DNA of 7,027 bases from an uncultured Paenibacillaceae bacterium (GCA_937983035.1 CALKAN010000314.1:1-7027), one strand, 5' to 3'; shown: positions 1 to 5,106, counted from the first letter of the stretch. Numbers and translations are program-made. The notes: generated by a model not told the origin, from the letters alone.

Positions 1-1
1 G

Positions 2-655
2 ACAAAAATCGTCTGGATTTGCAATCCGAACAATCCTACGGGAACGTACAATTCGGAATCGGAAATTCGCCGGTTCATGGAGCGCGTGCCTGAAGACGTG
101 CTCGTAGTGCTGGATGAGGCTTATTACGAATATGTGACGGCATCCGATTACCCTGACAGCATCTCTTTGTTGTCACAATACAAAAATCTTGTCATACTGC
201 GCACTTTTTCTAAAATATACGGACTCGCTTCACTGCGAATCGGATATGGAGTCGGGCATAAGGATGTCATTCATGCGATTAACCAAGTAAGAGAACCGTT
301 CAATACGTCGAGATATGCGCAATCAGCAGCGCTGGCCGCATTGTCAGATCAACAATTCATCCAAGAATGCTCGAGAAAGAATGCGGAAGGCATCCGCTAT
401 TTAACCGAACAGTTTGATCGGATGGGGCTGAGTTATTTCCCAACGCAAGCGAATTTTATTTTAGTCCATGTAGACAGGCCTGCAGAAAAAGTGTTTCAGC
501 ATTTGCTGGAACAAGGCGTGATCGTGCGAGGCGGACATACTCCGAGCATCGGTTACCCGCAGTCGCTTAGAATTACTGTAGGCAGCCAAGAGCAAAACGA
601 GAAGCTTGTTCAAGCTTTAGAAAAAGCATTAAAGGAAATTGCGGTGACCGTATGA
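2..655 (+). CDS. hisC: Histidinol-phosphate / aromatic aminotransferase, 3' part (5' end outside window)
   Basis: PLP-dependent class I/II aminotransferase that converts imidazole-acetol phosphate to histidinol phosphate; in Bacillus-type bacteria it also serves as an aromatic-acid aminotransferase. The reading frame is open from base 2, with 217 residues present; the family is about 360 long, so roughly the first 140 are missing. Visible family marks are CNPNNPTGT at the left edge, LDEAYYEY (Asp and Tyr contacting the cofactor), and TFSKIYGLASLRIGYG, whose Lys (codon 212-214) is the expected Schiff-base lysine. The C-terminal small domain carries VRGGHTPSIGYPQSLRITVG, with the conserved substrate-binding Arg. 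The stop codon overlaps the tyrA start as ATGA (652-655), so the two are probably translationally coupled. The context, transaminase plus prephenate dehydrogenase, fits tyrosine/phenylalanine synthesis as well as histidine synthesis. Confidence 0.96.
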   Translation, partial: TKIVWICNPNNPTGTYNSESEIRRFMERVPEDVLVVLDEAYYEYVTASDYPDSISLLSQYKNLVILRTFSKIYGLASLRIGYGVGHKDVIHAINQVREPFNTSRYAQSAALAALSDQQFIQECSRKNAEGIRYLTEQFDRMGLSYFPTQANFILVHVDRPAEKVFQHLLEQGVIVRGGHTPSIGYPQSLRITVGSQEQNEKLVQALEKALKEIAVTV

Positions 656-1743
656 TTAAGATTGCTGTCTTCGGGGTCGGTCTGATGGGCGGATCGCTCG
701 CGCTTTGCTTTAAAGATCAGCCGGGGCTGCGCGTTGTCGGGTATTCGCCGAGGGAACAATCGGTGAAGAAATATTTGGAGCTCGGCGTTGTGCATGAAGC
801 GACAACATCCGCGGAAGAGGCTGCTGAAGATGCAGACTTTATATTTTTGGCAGTTCCAGTCGGTCAATTGGAGCCTTACTTGGAAAGATTAAACCGAATG
901 TCGCTGAAACCCGGATGCATTATTACGGATGTAGGCAGCACGAAACGGTCAGTATGCGAATTTGCCGCTGAGCTGCAATGGAACGATGTTTATTTTATCG
1001 GCGGCCATCCGATGGCGGGATCAGAGAAGTCCGGTGTTGAGGCAGCGCATCCTCATCTGTATGAAAATGCCATCTATGTTTTAACGCCGGATGAGAACAC
1101 GCCGAATGAAGCCTATGACCGTCTGGTGAATTTGCTCCAATATACTCGCGCAAACATCGTTCGCATGGATCCGGCCAATCATGATAAAGTGGTCGGGGCC
1201 ATCAGCCACTTGCCGCACATTATTGCTGCTGCGTTAGTCAATCAAGTGTCGGAATACAATGAGCACAATCCTTTGTATAAGCGGTTAGCCGCCGGAGGGT
1301 TTCGCGACATTACGCGCATCGCTTCTTGCGATCCGATCATTTGGCGGGATATTTTGCTCAATAATCGCGAGATCTTGCTTGATCTTCTGAAAGATTGGAA
1401 TCAGCAGATGGAACGTTTTGTGCGTCTGTTGGAACAAGGAGACGGGCAAGGGATTGAACAGGAGTTCATTCGAGCGAATCAATTCCGAAGCACGATGCCG
1501 GAACGGAAAAAAGGACTGCTCTTATCTGCTTATGATCTGTATGTGGATATTCCCGATCATCCTGGAATGATCGGCGAAATCGCCACCCAATTAGGCAATC
1601 GTTCCATTAACATCAAAAATTTGCAAGTGATGGAAAATCGTGCAGACGTGCCGGGCATTCTAAGACTTTCTTTCGACAATGAGAAGGAAATGAAACAAGC
1701 CGAAGAACTGCTGAGGCAGCTGCAATATGAAGTTCGCAAATAA
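652..1743 (+). CDS. tyrA: Prephenate dehydrogenase with C-terminal ACT domain
   Basis: Oxidative decarboxylation of prephenate to 4-hydroxyphenylpyruvate with NAD+, the committed step to tyrosine, in the cytoplasm. The product is 363 residues, normal for the Bacillus-type monofunctional enzyme. Residues 1-165 form a Rossmann domain starting with GVGLMGGS (8-15). DVGSTK (93-98) and GGHPMAGSEKSG (117-128) are the substrate/cofactor blocks; His119 corresponds to the catalytic histidine of the family. SHLPH (185-189) and GGFRDITRIA (215-224) lie in the helical dimerisation domain. Residues about 293-362 form an ACT domain (DLYVDIPDHPGMIGEIATQL), which in this family is taken to sense tyrosine or other amino acids; that role is inference here. 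The start codon lies inside the hisC stop (4-bp overlap), and a weak purine-rich AAAGGAA sits upstream within hisC. The gene is followed directly by an intrinsic terminator rather than by an EPSP synthase gene. Confidence 0.97.
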   Translation: MIKIAVFGVGLMGGSLALCFKDQPGLRVVGYSPREQSVKKYLELGVVHEATTSAEEAAEDADFIFLAVPVGQLEPYLERLNRMSLKPGCIITDVGSTKRSVCEFAAELQWNDVYFIGGHPMAGSEKSGVEAAHPHLYENAIYVLTPDENTPNEAYDRLVNLLQYTRANIVRMDPANHDKVVGAISHLPHIIAAALVNQVSEYNEHNPLYKRLAAGGFRDITRIASCDPIIWRDILLNNREILLDLLKDWNQQMERFVRLLEQGDGQGIEQEFIRANQFRSTMPERKKGLLLSAYDLYVDIPDHPGMIGEIATQLGNRSINIKNLQVMENRADVPGILRLSFDNEKEMKQAEELLRQLQYEVRK

Positions 1744-1755
1744 TGCAAGACGAGC

Positions 1756-1800
1756 AGGCTCGGAAACGGCACTCATTTATCGTGCAATTTCCGAGCTTTT
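1756..1800 (+). terminator. Intrinsic terminator of the hisC-tyrA operon
   Basis: GCTCGGAAA (1758-1766) pairs perfectly with TTTCCGAGC (1788-1796), and A1756-G1757 can add one A-T and one G-U pair. Inside it GCAC (1769-1772) pairs with GTGC (1782-1785). The right arm runs straight into TTTT (1797-1800). The U-tract is short, so termination may be incomplete. It begins 13 bases after the tyrA stop, as expected for an operon end. Confidence 0.85.
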
Positions 1801-1856
1801 GCCCGTTCACGCTCAAAACAGCAGGCAAGTTGGAATTTGTCGGGATTTTGACTCAT

Positions 1857-1908
1857 TATTAAAAAAAAATAAAAAATGATTGACAAAATGAAAACGTATA
1901 CATATACT
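1857..1908 (+). promoter_or_regulatory. Strong sigma-A promoter with UP-like A-tract, upstream of candidate small RNA
   Basis: Perfect -35 TTGACA (1880-1885), a 17-bp spacer and a -10 TATACT (1903-1908, 5 of 6 matches). The DNA just upstream (about 1857-1878) is almost all A/T with long A runs, like an UP element that binds the RNA polymerase alpha subunit. Start of transcription is expected near 1914-1916. Two small inverted repeats overlap the core promoter: GTATA/TATAC (1896-1907, two-base centre) and ATACT-N8-AGTAT (1904-1921). They could be operator half-sites, but this is unproven. This is the best sigma-A promoter match in the window, and its first product is the short RNA rather than a protein gene. 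Confidence 0.85.
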
Positions 1909-1914
1909 ATAAGT

Positions 1915-2003
1915 ACAGTATGGTTTCTCTCCACTCCTATCCGAACGATTATTTTGTGCACAGCATTGTGCAAATCGCCTAAATATTTTAGGCGATTTTT
2001 TTT
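1915..2003 (+). ncRNA. Candidate small RNA of about 88 nt (unrecognised family)
   Basis: A strong promoter with predicted start near 1915 is followed within 90 bases by a perfect terminator hairpin, and no convincing protein gene lies between. The predicted RNA has an unstructured, pyrimidine-rich 5' part (1924-1942; 17 of 19 bases C or U apart from two A), able to pair with purine-rich Shine-Dalgarno sequences. Next is a small hairpin TGCACA-GCAT-TGTGCA (1957-1972), then the terminator (1972-1998) with eight Us. This layout resembles C-rich regulatory RNAs such as FsrA or RoxS in Bacillus, but I see no sequence identity to a known family. An alternative is a terminated leader (attenuator) for the sigma-factor gene 200 bases downstream, or a tiny-peptide mRNA, since a 20-codon ORF without a ribosome binding site spans 1920-1982. 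The DNA signals are clear; the function is unknown. Confidence 0.6.
1972..2003 (+). terminator. Strong intrinsic terminator ending the short RNA
   Basis: A perfect 12-bp stem AAATCGCCTAAA / TTTAGGCGATTT (1972-1983 with 1987-1998) with a 3-base loop, or 11 bp with a 5-base loop, runs into eight consecutive Ts (1996-2003). No coding region ends just upstream on either strand, so it most simply ends the transcript begun at about 1915. Confidence 0.92.
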
Positions 2004-2018
2004 GTTGGTTGATGGTCT

Positions 2019-2043
2019 ATTCTATCAAAAGGTATGATAGAAT
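2019..2043. repeat. Perfect 9-bp inverted repeat (possible operator or RNA hairpin)
   Basis: ATTCTATCA (2019-2027) and TGATAGAAT (2035-2043) are exact reverse complements separated by 7 bases. Neither strand has a following T-tract, so it is not a terminator. The right half overlaps a possible -10 element TATGAT (2033-2038) that has a weak -35 TTGATG 18 bp upstream (2009-2014). A repressor site over a promoter for the downstream sigma gene is one reading; a hairpin in a leader transcript is the other. A third related half, AGATAGAT, lies at 2048-2055. Confidence 0.5.
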
Positions 2044-2076
2044 CTAAGATAGATGTTTGTCGATTCTTGGACTAGT

Positions 2077-2104
2077 TTGGCATACGCCTTTTTTTACATA
2101 TTAT
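2077..2104 (+). promoter_or_regulatory. Candidate sigma-A promoter for the sigma/anti-sigma operon
   Basis: TTGGCA (2077-2082, 5 of 6 to consensus), a 16-bp spacer and TATTAT (2099-2104, 5 of 6). Expected start is near 2111, giving a leader of about 90 nt to the GTG start at 2203. It sits immediately upstream of, and nearly touching, the candidate ECF-type promoter. A housekeeping promoter supplying basal expression would be typical of ECF operons. This is a pattern match only. Confidence 0.45.
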
Positions 2105-2106
2105 AT

Positions 2107-2132
2107 CGAAACTTTTTGCTCCCTTTCTGGTA
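2107..2132 (+). promoter_or_regulatory. Candidate ECF-type (autoregulatory) promoter
   Basis: CGAAAC (2107-2112) followed by a T-run, a 16-bp spacer and GGTA (2129-2132) resembles the extracytoplasmic-function sigma consensus TGAAAC-N16/17-CGTA/CGTC, including the T-tract often seen after the -35. Predicted start is about 2139-2141, placing the GTG start and its AGGAGG within a leader of about 60 nt. ECF operons commonly use such a promoter to activate themselves; that this sigma factor recognises it is inference. Confidence 0.5.
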
Positions 2133-2186
2133 TTAGTTTATGAAGGATGCGACCGGGGACCGGGAAAGGGGAGCGAAATCAGTTTC

Positions 2187-2192
2187 AGGAGG
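2187..2192 (+). promoter_or_regulatory. Ribosome binding site that fixes the GTG start of the sigma factor
   Basis: A full AGGAGG lies 10 bases before GTG at 2203. The in-frame ATG at 2140 has no Shine-Dalgarno sequence, would add 21 residues with no family counterpart, and lies at the predicted start of the ECF-type transcript. The GTG start gives TDSQLIREIKDGN, a typical ECF N-terminus. Confidence 0.8.
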
Positions 2193-2202
2193 TTTGTTTC
2201 CC

Positions 2203-2796
2203 GTGACCGATTCCCAATTGATCAGAGAAATTAAAGATGGAAATGTCGAGCTGTATTCTGTTCTAATTGAACGGTACGAGAAGAAAATCCTGGCCTTTAT
2301 ATATAACATGTTAAAGAGCGCGCGACTGGAAGCAATTACGGAAGACTTGTGCCAAGAAACTTTCTACAAGGCTTATCGCAGTTTGAACACGTTCCGCGAG
2401 GTGGAAGCAGCGTTCTCAACTTGGCTGTACACCATCGCCAGGAATACCGTGCTAAGCGAGCTTAGGAAGCAGAAAGCCATAAACGTATCGTTGGACGATT
2501 ACAGTTACGATCTGAAGGCTCCGTCTGAAACTGCGCCGGAAAATACGATTTTGCGAAATGAAAAAGTTCGCATGGTTAGAGAGGCGATCAACAAGCTTCC
2601 AGAAAAGCAGCGTTCGGCTTTAATCTTAAGAGAGTACAATCAGCTCGATTATCAAGAAATCGCAGCGATCCTGGGCCAGACGGTCAGCTCTGTCAAGTCT
2701 CTCTTGTTCCGAGCGAGAGCAAGCGTGCGAAATCACTTGGAACCTTACTATGTAGATACGATATATGAGGGATATGAAGGGATGAATCACCGATGA
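2203..2796 (+). CDS. ECF-type RNA polymerase sigma factor
   Basis: Alternative sigma-70 family factor with only regions 2 and 4, 197 residues from the GTG start. Region 2 covers about residues 5-92: DLCQETFYKAYRSLNTF (48-64) is the core-RNAP binding helix, and FSTWLYTIARNTVLSELRK (71-89) reads and melts the -10 element. A variable acidic linker follows (93-120). Region 4 covers about 121-180, with LPEKQRSALILREYNQL and the helix-turn-helix LDYQEIAAILGQTVSSVKSL (148-167) for -35 recognition. It overlaps the following anti-sigma gene by 4 bp (ATGA at 2793-2796), the classic arrangement in which the partner holds it inactive at the membrane. The ECF subgroup cannot be assigned by eye, although the promoter-like sequence upstream resembles SigW/SigX/SigM-type sites. 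The C-terminal tail after residue 180 (PYYVDTIYEGYEGMNHR) is polar and slightly longer than usual. Regulon and signal are unknown. Confidence 0.93.
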   Translation: MTDSQLIREIKDGNVELYSVLIERYEKKILAFIYNMLKSARLEAITEDLCQETFYKAYRSLNTFREVEAAFSTWLYTIARNTVLSELRKQKAINVSLDDYSYDLKAPSETAPENTILRNEKVRMVREAINKLPEKQRSALILREYNQLDYQEIAAILGQTVSSVKSLLFRARASVRNHLEPYYVDTIYEGYEGMNHR

Positions 2797-3401
2797 AATG
2801 CAGTGAAGTACAGGAATTGCTTCCGCTGTATTGGGACTTGCCCGATGACGATTGGAATAAAAAGCAAGTAGATGTCCATTTAAAACAATGTCCTGTTTGT
2901 ACTGCAGATTTTAAAATTTGGGAGGACAGCAGACAACTGATTACCGCTCAATTCCCCGAAATAGATCCAGCCCCAAATGGACAGATTTCCAAGAAAGTGA
3001 TGGACCGCATCTACGCGGATGAGTCCTGGCGCATACCGATACCAGAGAGAATGTATTCTTTCTCCTACCGCTTAAGACGCAATTTGAATGTAGTGATTTC
3101 TTTTTGTCTCGCGTTGTTCACCATTAGTTTAGTATATTCATTGTTGGAAACGTCGGCAGAGGCCGATTATTCGTCCGAAATGACCAGATTTGTGCCTGTT
3201 GCCGTCGCTTCGATTGACGATGACTGGGTATCGATTCAAAGCTCCAGCATGCAAGGCGTTCCTGTGGCGAGCATTCACGATCCGATCGTTTGGCGAATCA
3301 ATCCGGCCGAATCTTATCCGGATTATTTGCTTGTCGTTTCCATTATCGGTTTTATTGCGACGATTCTTGTATTAAGCTGGTTGTCGCGCGTTAAATCATA
3401 G
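2793..3401 (+). CDS. Membrane-anchored zinc-finger anti-sigma factor
   Basis: Predicted antagonist of the upstream sigma factor, 202 residues. The cytoplasmic N-terminus (1-95) carries a ZAS-type zinc motif: Cys3, then HLKQCPVC giving His29, Cys33 and Cys36 (HxxxCxxC), the fold that clamps ECF sigma factors. A positively charged stretch (RLRRN, 93-97) precedes membrane helix 1 (about 98-118). An external loop of about 59 residues follows, then membrane helix 2 (about 178-197) and a short basic tail, which puts both termini inside. The loop holds two related segments, residues 134-148 and 156-169 (VPVAVASIDDDW and VPVASIHDPIVW). The start overlaps the sigma stop by 4 bp, with an AAGGGA 10 bases upstream inside the sigma gene. 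Typical RsiW-like factors have one membrane helix and an external C-terminal domain; whether this one is released by proteolysis cannot be told from sequence. A terminator follows. Confidence 0.88.
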   Translation: MKCSEVQELLPLYWDLPDDDWNKKQVDVHLKQCPVCTADFKIWEDSRQLITAQFPEIDPAPNGQISKKVMDRIYADESWRIPIPERMYSFSYRLRRNLNVVISFCLALFTISLVYSLLETSAEADYSSEMTRFVPVAVASIDDDWVSIQSSSMQGVPVASIHDPIVWRINPAESYPDYLLVVSIIGFIATILVLSWLSRVKS

Positions 3402-3434
3402 GAATAAGCAAGTCTTCTGTATTGATGCCGTCAG

Positions 3435-3461
3435 AAGTCTCCTGTACAGGAGGCTTTTTTT
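3435..3461 (+). terminator. Intrinsic terminator of the sigma/anti-sigma operon
   Basis: AAGTCTCCT (3435-3443) pairs with AGGAGGCTT (3448-3456), including one G-U pair, around a GTAC loop, followed by a T-run through 3461. An alternative hairpin CTTCTG (3414-3419) / CAGAAG (3432-3437) shares bases 3435-3437 with the terminator stem, so the two cannot form together. Confidence 0.88.
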
Positions 3462-3556
3462 GTGTTTATGAACAAATTGTGCTTTCTGCAGGTTTAATTT
3501 TACAGAAGCCGCTCCATAATGGTAGTAAGAAGCACGACTGCTGAGGAGGGCATGAA

Positions 3557-4708
3557 ATGAACTTAGCAGATATGCTGAGCTACGCGGACATCCAAAGTCT
3601 CAGCGCCATCGCCAAGCACTACAATTGCGAATGCAGCACGAATTCCAAACATGAGCTGATCCAAGCGATTTTAAACGCGGTCAATCGGAAAGATGTCGTG
3701 GAACAAACGATTGAGAGCTTGTCCGAGACAGATTTGAAGTTTTTGAACACCTTTTTGTTTGAACAAAGAGAATTGTTCACATTGGAAGAATTGATTGCGC
3801 GTGTTGTGCAAGTGCGATCTTCCAGCATCCCAGCCGAGCCGGCAGCGGAAGAAACCGAAATCAAGCCGAGGCAAATCGTTTCAAAGTACAAGGAAAGAGG
3901 CTGGCTGTTTAACGGGGTCAATGCCAAAACGAAATATTTGTTCCAATTTCCGAAAGATTTAAAAGATAAGTTTGGCGATACGCTGCAGCGCAAATTTGAA
4001 CGCGGTTTAGCATATACGGGAGATCCGGCGTACTATCGCGACTACCATCTGCTCATATTGGATGACGTGCTCGTATTTTTAAATTATGTAAACAAGGAAG
4101 AAATCAGGCTGACTTCAGACGGAGTGCCTTACAAGAGGCAATTGCAGCAGATGCTGGAGATGATGAATGTGCCGGAAGAGCTGCCCGGCAAAACAGCTTG
4201 GCGGTTCGGATACGGGCGCAAGTACAAGTTTTATCCGGAACGTTTTTCACTGATCTATGATTACTGTTACTATAATGAGTACATTTTGGAACAAGAGGAT
4301 CAGCTGATGCTTTCCGATAAAGGTCTCAGCAAAGTCCAGCGAGGAGAAAAAGATTCGCTCGTCGACATGTATCGATTTTGGCTCAGATTGTATAAAAATC
4401 CGATTTACAATTTGCCCGCCATTGTGCATTGGGTAAATCGATTGGCGCATGATTGGGTGACCGTGCAATCTTTGAAAAAAGTGCTCTGCCCGTACATCAA
4501 AAAATTTTACTATGATTCGCCGGAAGATATATTTGCTTATCGCATATTGAAAATGATGCAATATCTTGGGCTCGTGAGAATCGGGGGCAATCAAGCTTCC
4601 GAAGAGCCAGTTCCGGAAGATGCGGTCGTGCAGATGACAGACATTGGCAAAAAAGTGATCCGAGGAATCTATGTGCATGATGATGAGACGATTCCTTTGT
4701 TGGAATAA
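3557..4708 (+). CDS. Conserved-looking protein of unknown function, 383 aa, in the ypiA position
   Basis: I do not recognise this protein with confidence. It is soluble, with no signal peptide or membrane helix. Residues 1-45 look like a small helical SAP/Rho-N-like module (LSYADIQSLSAIAKHYN, then KHELIQAILNAV). Residues 48-85 (LSETDLKFLNTFLFEQRELFTLEELIARV) and about 105-135 look like a winged-helix-type unit. A short Ala/Glu-rich linker lies at 90-102. The rest (136-383) is mostly helical and rich in Tyr, Phe and Lys, with clusters such as YYRDYHLLILDD and SLIYDYCYYNEYILEQ, and ends in an acidic tail. The general feel recalls helicase-associated winged-helix proteins, but no helicase motifs are present. 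B. subtilis has the TPR protein YpiA at this place; I see no clear TPR repeats. The ATG at 3557 is preceded by GAGGAGGG with a 6-base gap, an excellent ribosome binding site. The preceding terminator makes it a separate transcription unit; a weak CATAAT (3515-3520) is the only promoter hint. Confidence 0.85.
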   Translation: MNLADMLSYADIQSLSAIAKHYNCECSTNSKHELIQAILNAVNRKDVVEQTIESLSETDLKFLNTFLFEQRELFTLEELIARVVQVRSSSIPAEPAAEETEIKPRQIVSKYKERGWLFNGVNAKTKYLFQFPKDLKDKFGDTLQRKFERGLAYTGDPAYYRDYHLLILDDVLVFLNYVNKEEIRLTSDGVPYKRQLQQMLEMMNVPEELPGKTAWRFGYGRKYKFYPERFSLIYDYCYYNEYILEQEDQLMLSDKGLSKVQRGEKDSLVDMYRFWLRLYKNPIYNLPAIVHWVNRLAHDWVTVQSLKKVLCPYIKKFYYDSPEDIFAYRILKMMQYLGLVRIGGNQASEEPVPEDAVVQMTDIGKKVIRGIYVHDDETIPLLE

Positions 4709-4716
4709 ATTCAAGG

Positions 4717-4770
4717 CTGCGTTCTGCTTGTTCCATCAAGCAGGCATACATACATTAACAAGCCTGGCAG
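4717..4770. repeat. Overlapping alternative hairpins between the 383-aa gene and the IDEAL gene
   Basis: CTGCTTG (4724-4730) pairs perfectly with CAAGCAG (4737-4743) over a 6-base loop. The same left-side bases, GCTTGTT (4726-4732), can instead pair with AACAAGC (4757-4763), with CTGC (4717-4720) and GCAG (4767-4770) extending that longer stem. The two folds exclude each other. There is no T-tract, so it is not a standard terminator. It could be an RNA processing or regulatory element, a weak 3' stabiliser, or chance. Confidence 0.4.
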
Positions 4771-4846
4771 GTCATGAACCTAATGCAACCGTGCACTGAA
4801 GGCATATGCTTTAAATAAGCGAATCCATTTGAAAGGGTGGTGTTTC

Positions 4847-5032
4847 ATGAAAAAAATGAGTATCATCTATGAAGCGCTCCTGGAATTGCACGCAGAAATG
4901 ATTTGGGATCAATCCATCCGAAATTACCGTGAGAAGCAATTGCAAGAGGAGATCGACCGCGCTTTGCTTGCAAGGGATCAAGAAAAGTTTTACAAGCTTA
5001 CGGAAGAATTGAAACAATTAAAAAATCATTGA
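4847..5032 (+). CDS. Small free-standing IDEAL-domain protein, 61 aa
   Basis: A short, charged, all-helical protein. Residues 33-57 (LQEEIDRALLARDQEKFYKLTEELK) match the IDEAL domain, with IDRAL in place of the namesake pentad and the following D-x-E-K-F-Y-x-L-T signature. The N-terminal 32 residues are one predicted helix. The ATG at 4847 is chosen over an in-frame TTG at 4829 because AAAGGGTGG (4832-4840) sits 6 bases before it. In B. subtilis an IDEAL domain ends the larger YpiB protein (about 180 residues, UPF0302 N-terminal domain), encoded directly before ypiF; its Listeria counterpart ReoY takes part in ClpCP-dependent turnover of MurA. Here only the IDEAL part lies before the DUF2487 gene. 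A role as a protein-protein adaptor is inference from that relative. It is followed 23 bases later by a strong terminator. Confidence 0.85.
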   Translation: MKKMSIIYEALLELHAEMIWDQSIRNYREKQLQEEIDRALLARDQEKFYKLTEELKQLKNH

Positions 5033-5055
5033 ACGTTTATGATTGCACCTAAAGG

Positions 5056-5096
5056 AAAGCTGGTCCTGCTTTCAATATCAGGACGCAGCTTTTTTT
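5056..5096 (+). terminator. Intrinsic terminator after the IDEAL gene
   Basis: AAAGCTGGTCCTG (5056-5068) pairs with CAGGAC-G-CAGCTTT (5079-5092), 13 base pairs interrupted by a single bulged G at 5085. Ten bases lie in the loop, and seven Ts follow (5090-5096). This separates the IDEAL gene from the next transcription unit. Confidence 0.93.
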
Positions 5097-5106
5097 GTGC
5101 TTTGAA

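Noticed and set aside
610..867. 85-codon minus-strand frame over the hisC/tyrA junction
   Set aside because: It crosses two well-supported genes in antisense and has no recognisable product.
1857..1920. Fur box (iron control) at the small-RNA promoter
   Set aside because: The A/T-rich region does not contain a recognisable GATAATGATAATCATTATC-like or 7-1-7 repeat.
2140..2202. ATG at 2140 as start of the sigma factor
   Set aside because: No Shine-Dalgarno, extra residues unlike the family, and it falls at the predicted transcript start; GTG 2203 with AGGAGG is better.
3619..3993. 124-codon open frame on the minus strand
   Set aside because: It is antisense to the 5' part of the 383-aa gene, which has a strong ribosome binding site; no start signal on the minus strand.
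4247..4714. 155-codon open frame on the minus strand
   Set aside because: It lies wholly inside the reverse of the 383-aa gene, has no ribosome binding site and its translation (His/Ile/Phe-rich) resembles no protein family.
4724..4743. Hairpin after the 383-aa gene as an intrinsic terminator
   Set aside because: The stem is perfect but is followed by GCATACATAC with no T-run.
4829..4846. TTG at 4829 as start of the IDEAL protein
   Set aside because: The ribosome binding site lies after this codon and fits the ATG at 4847.
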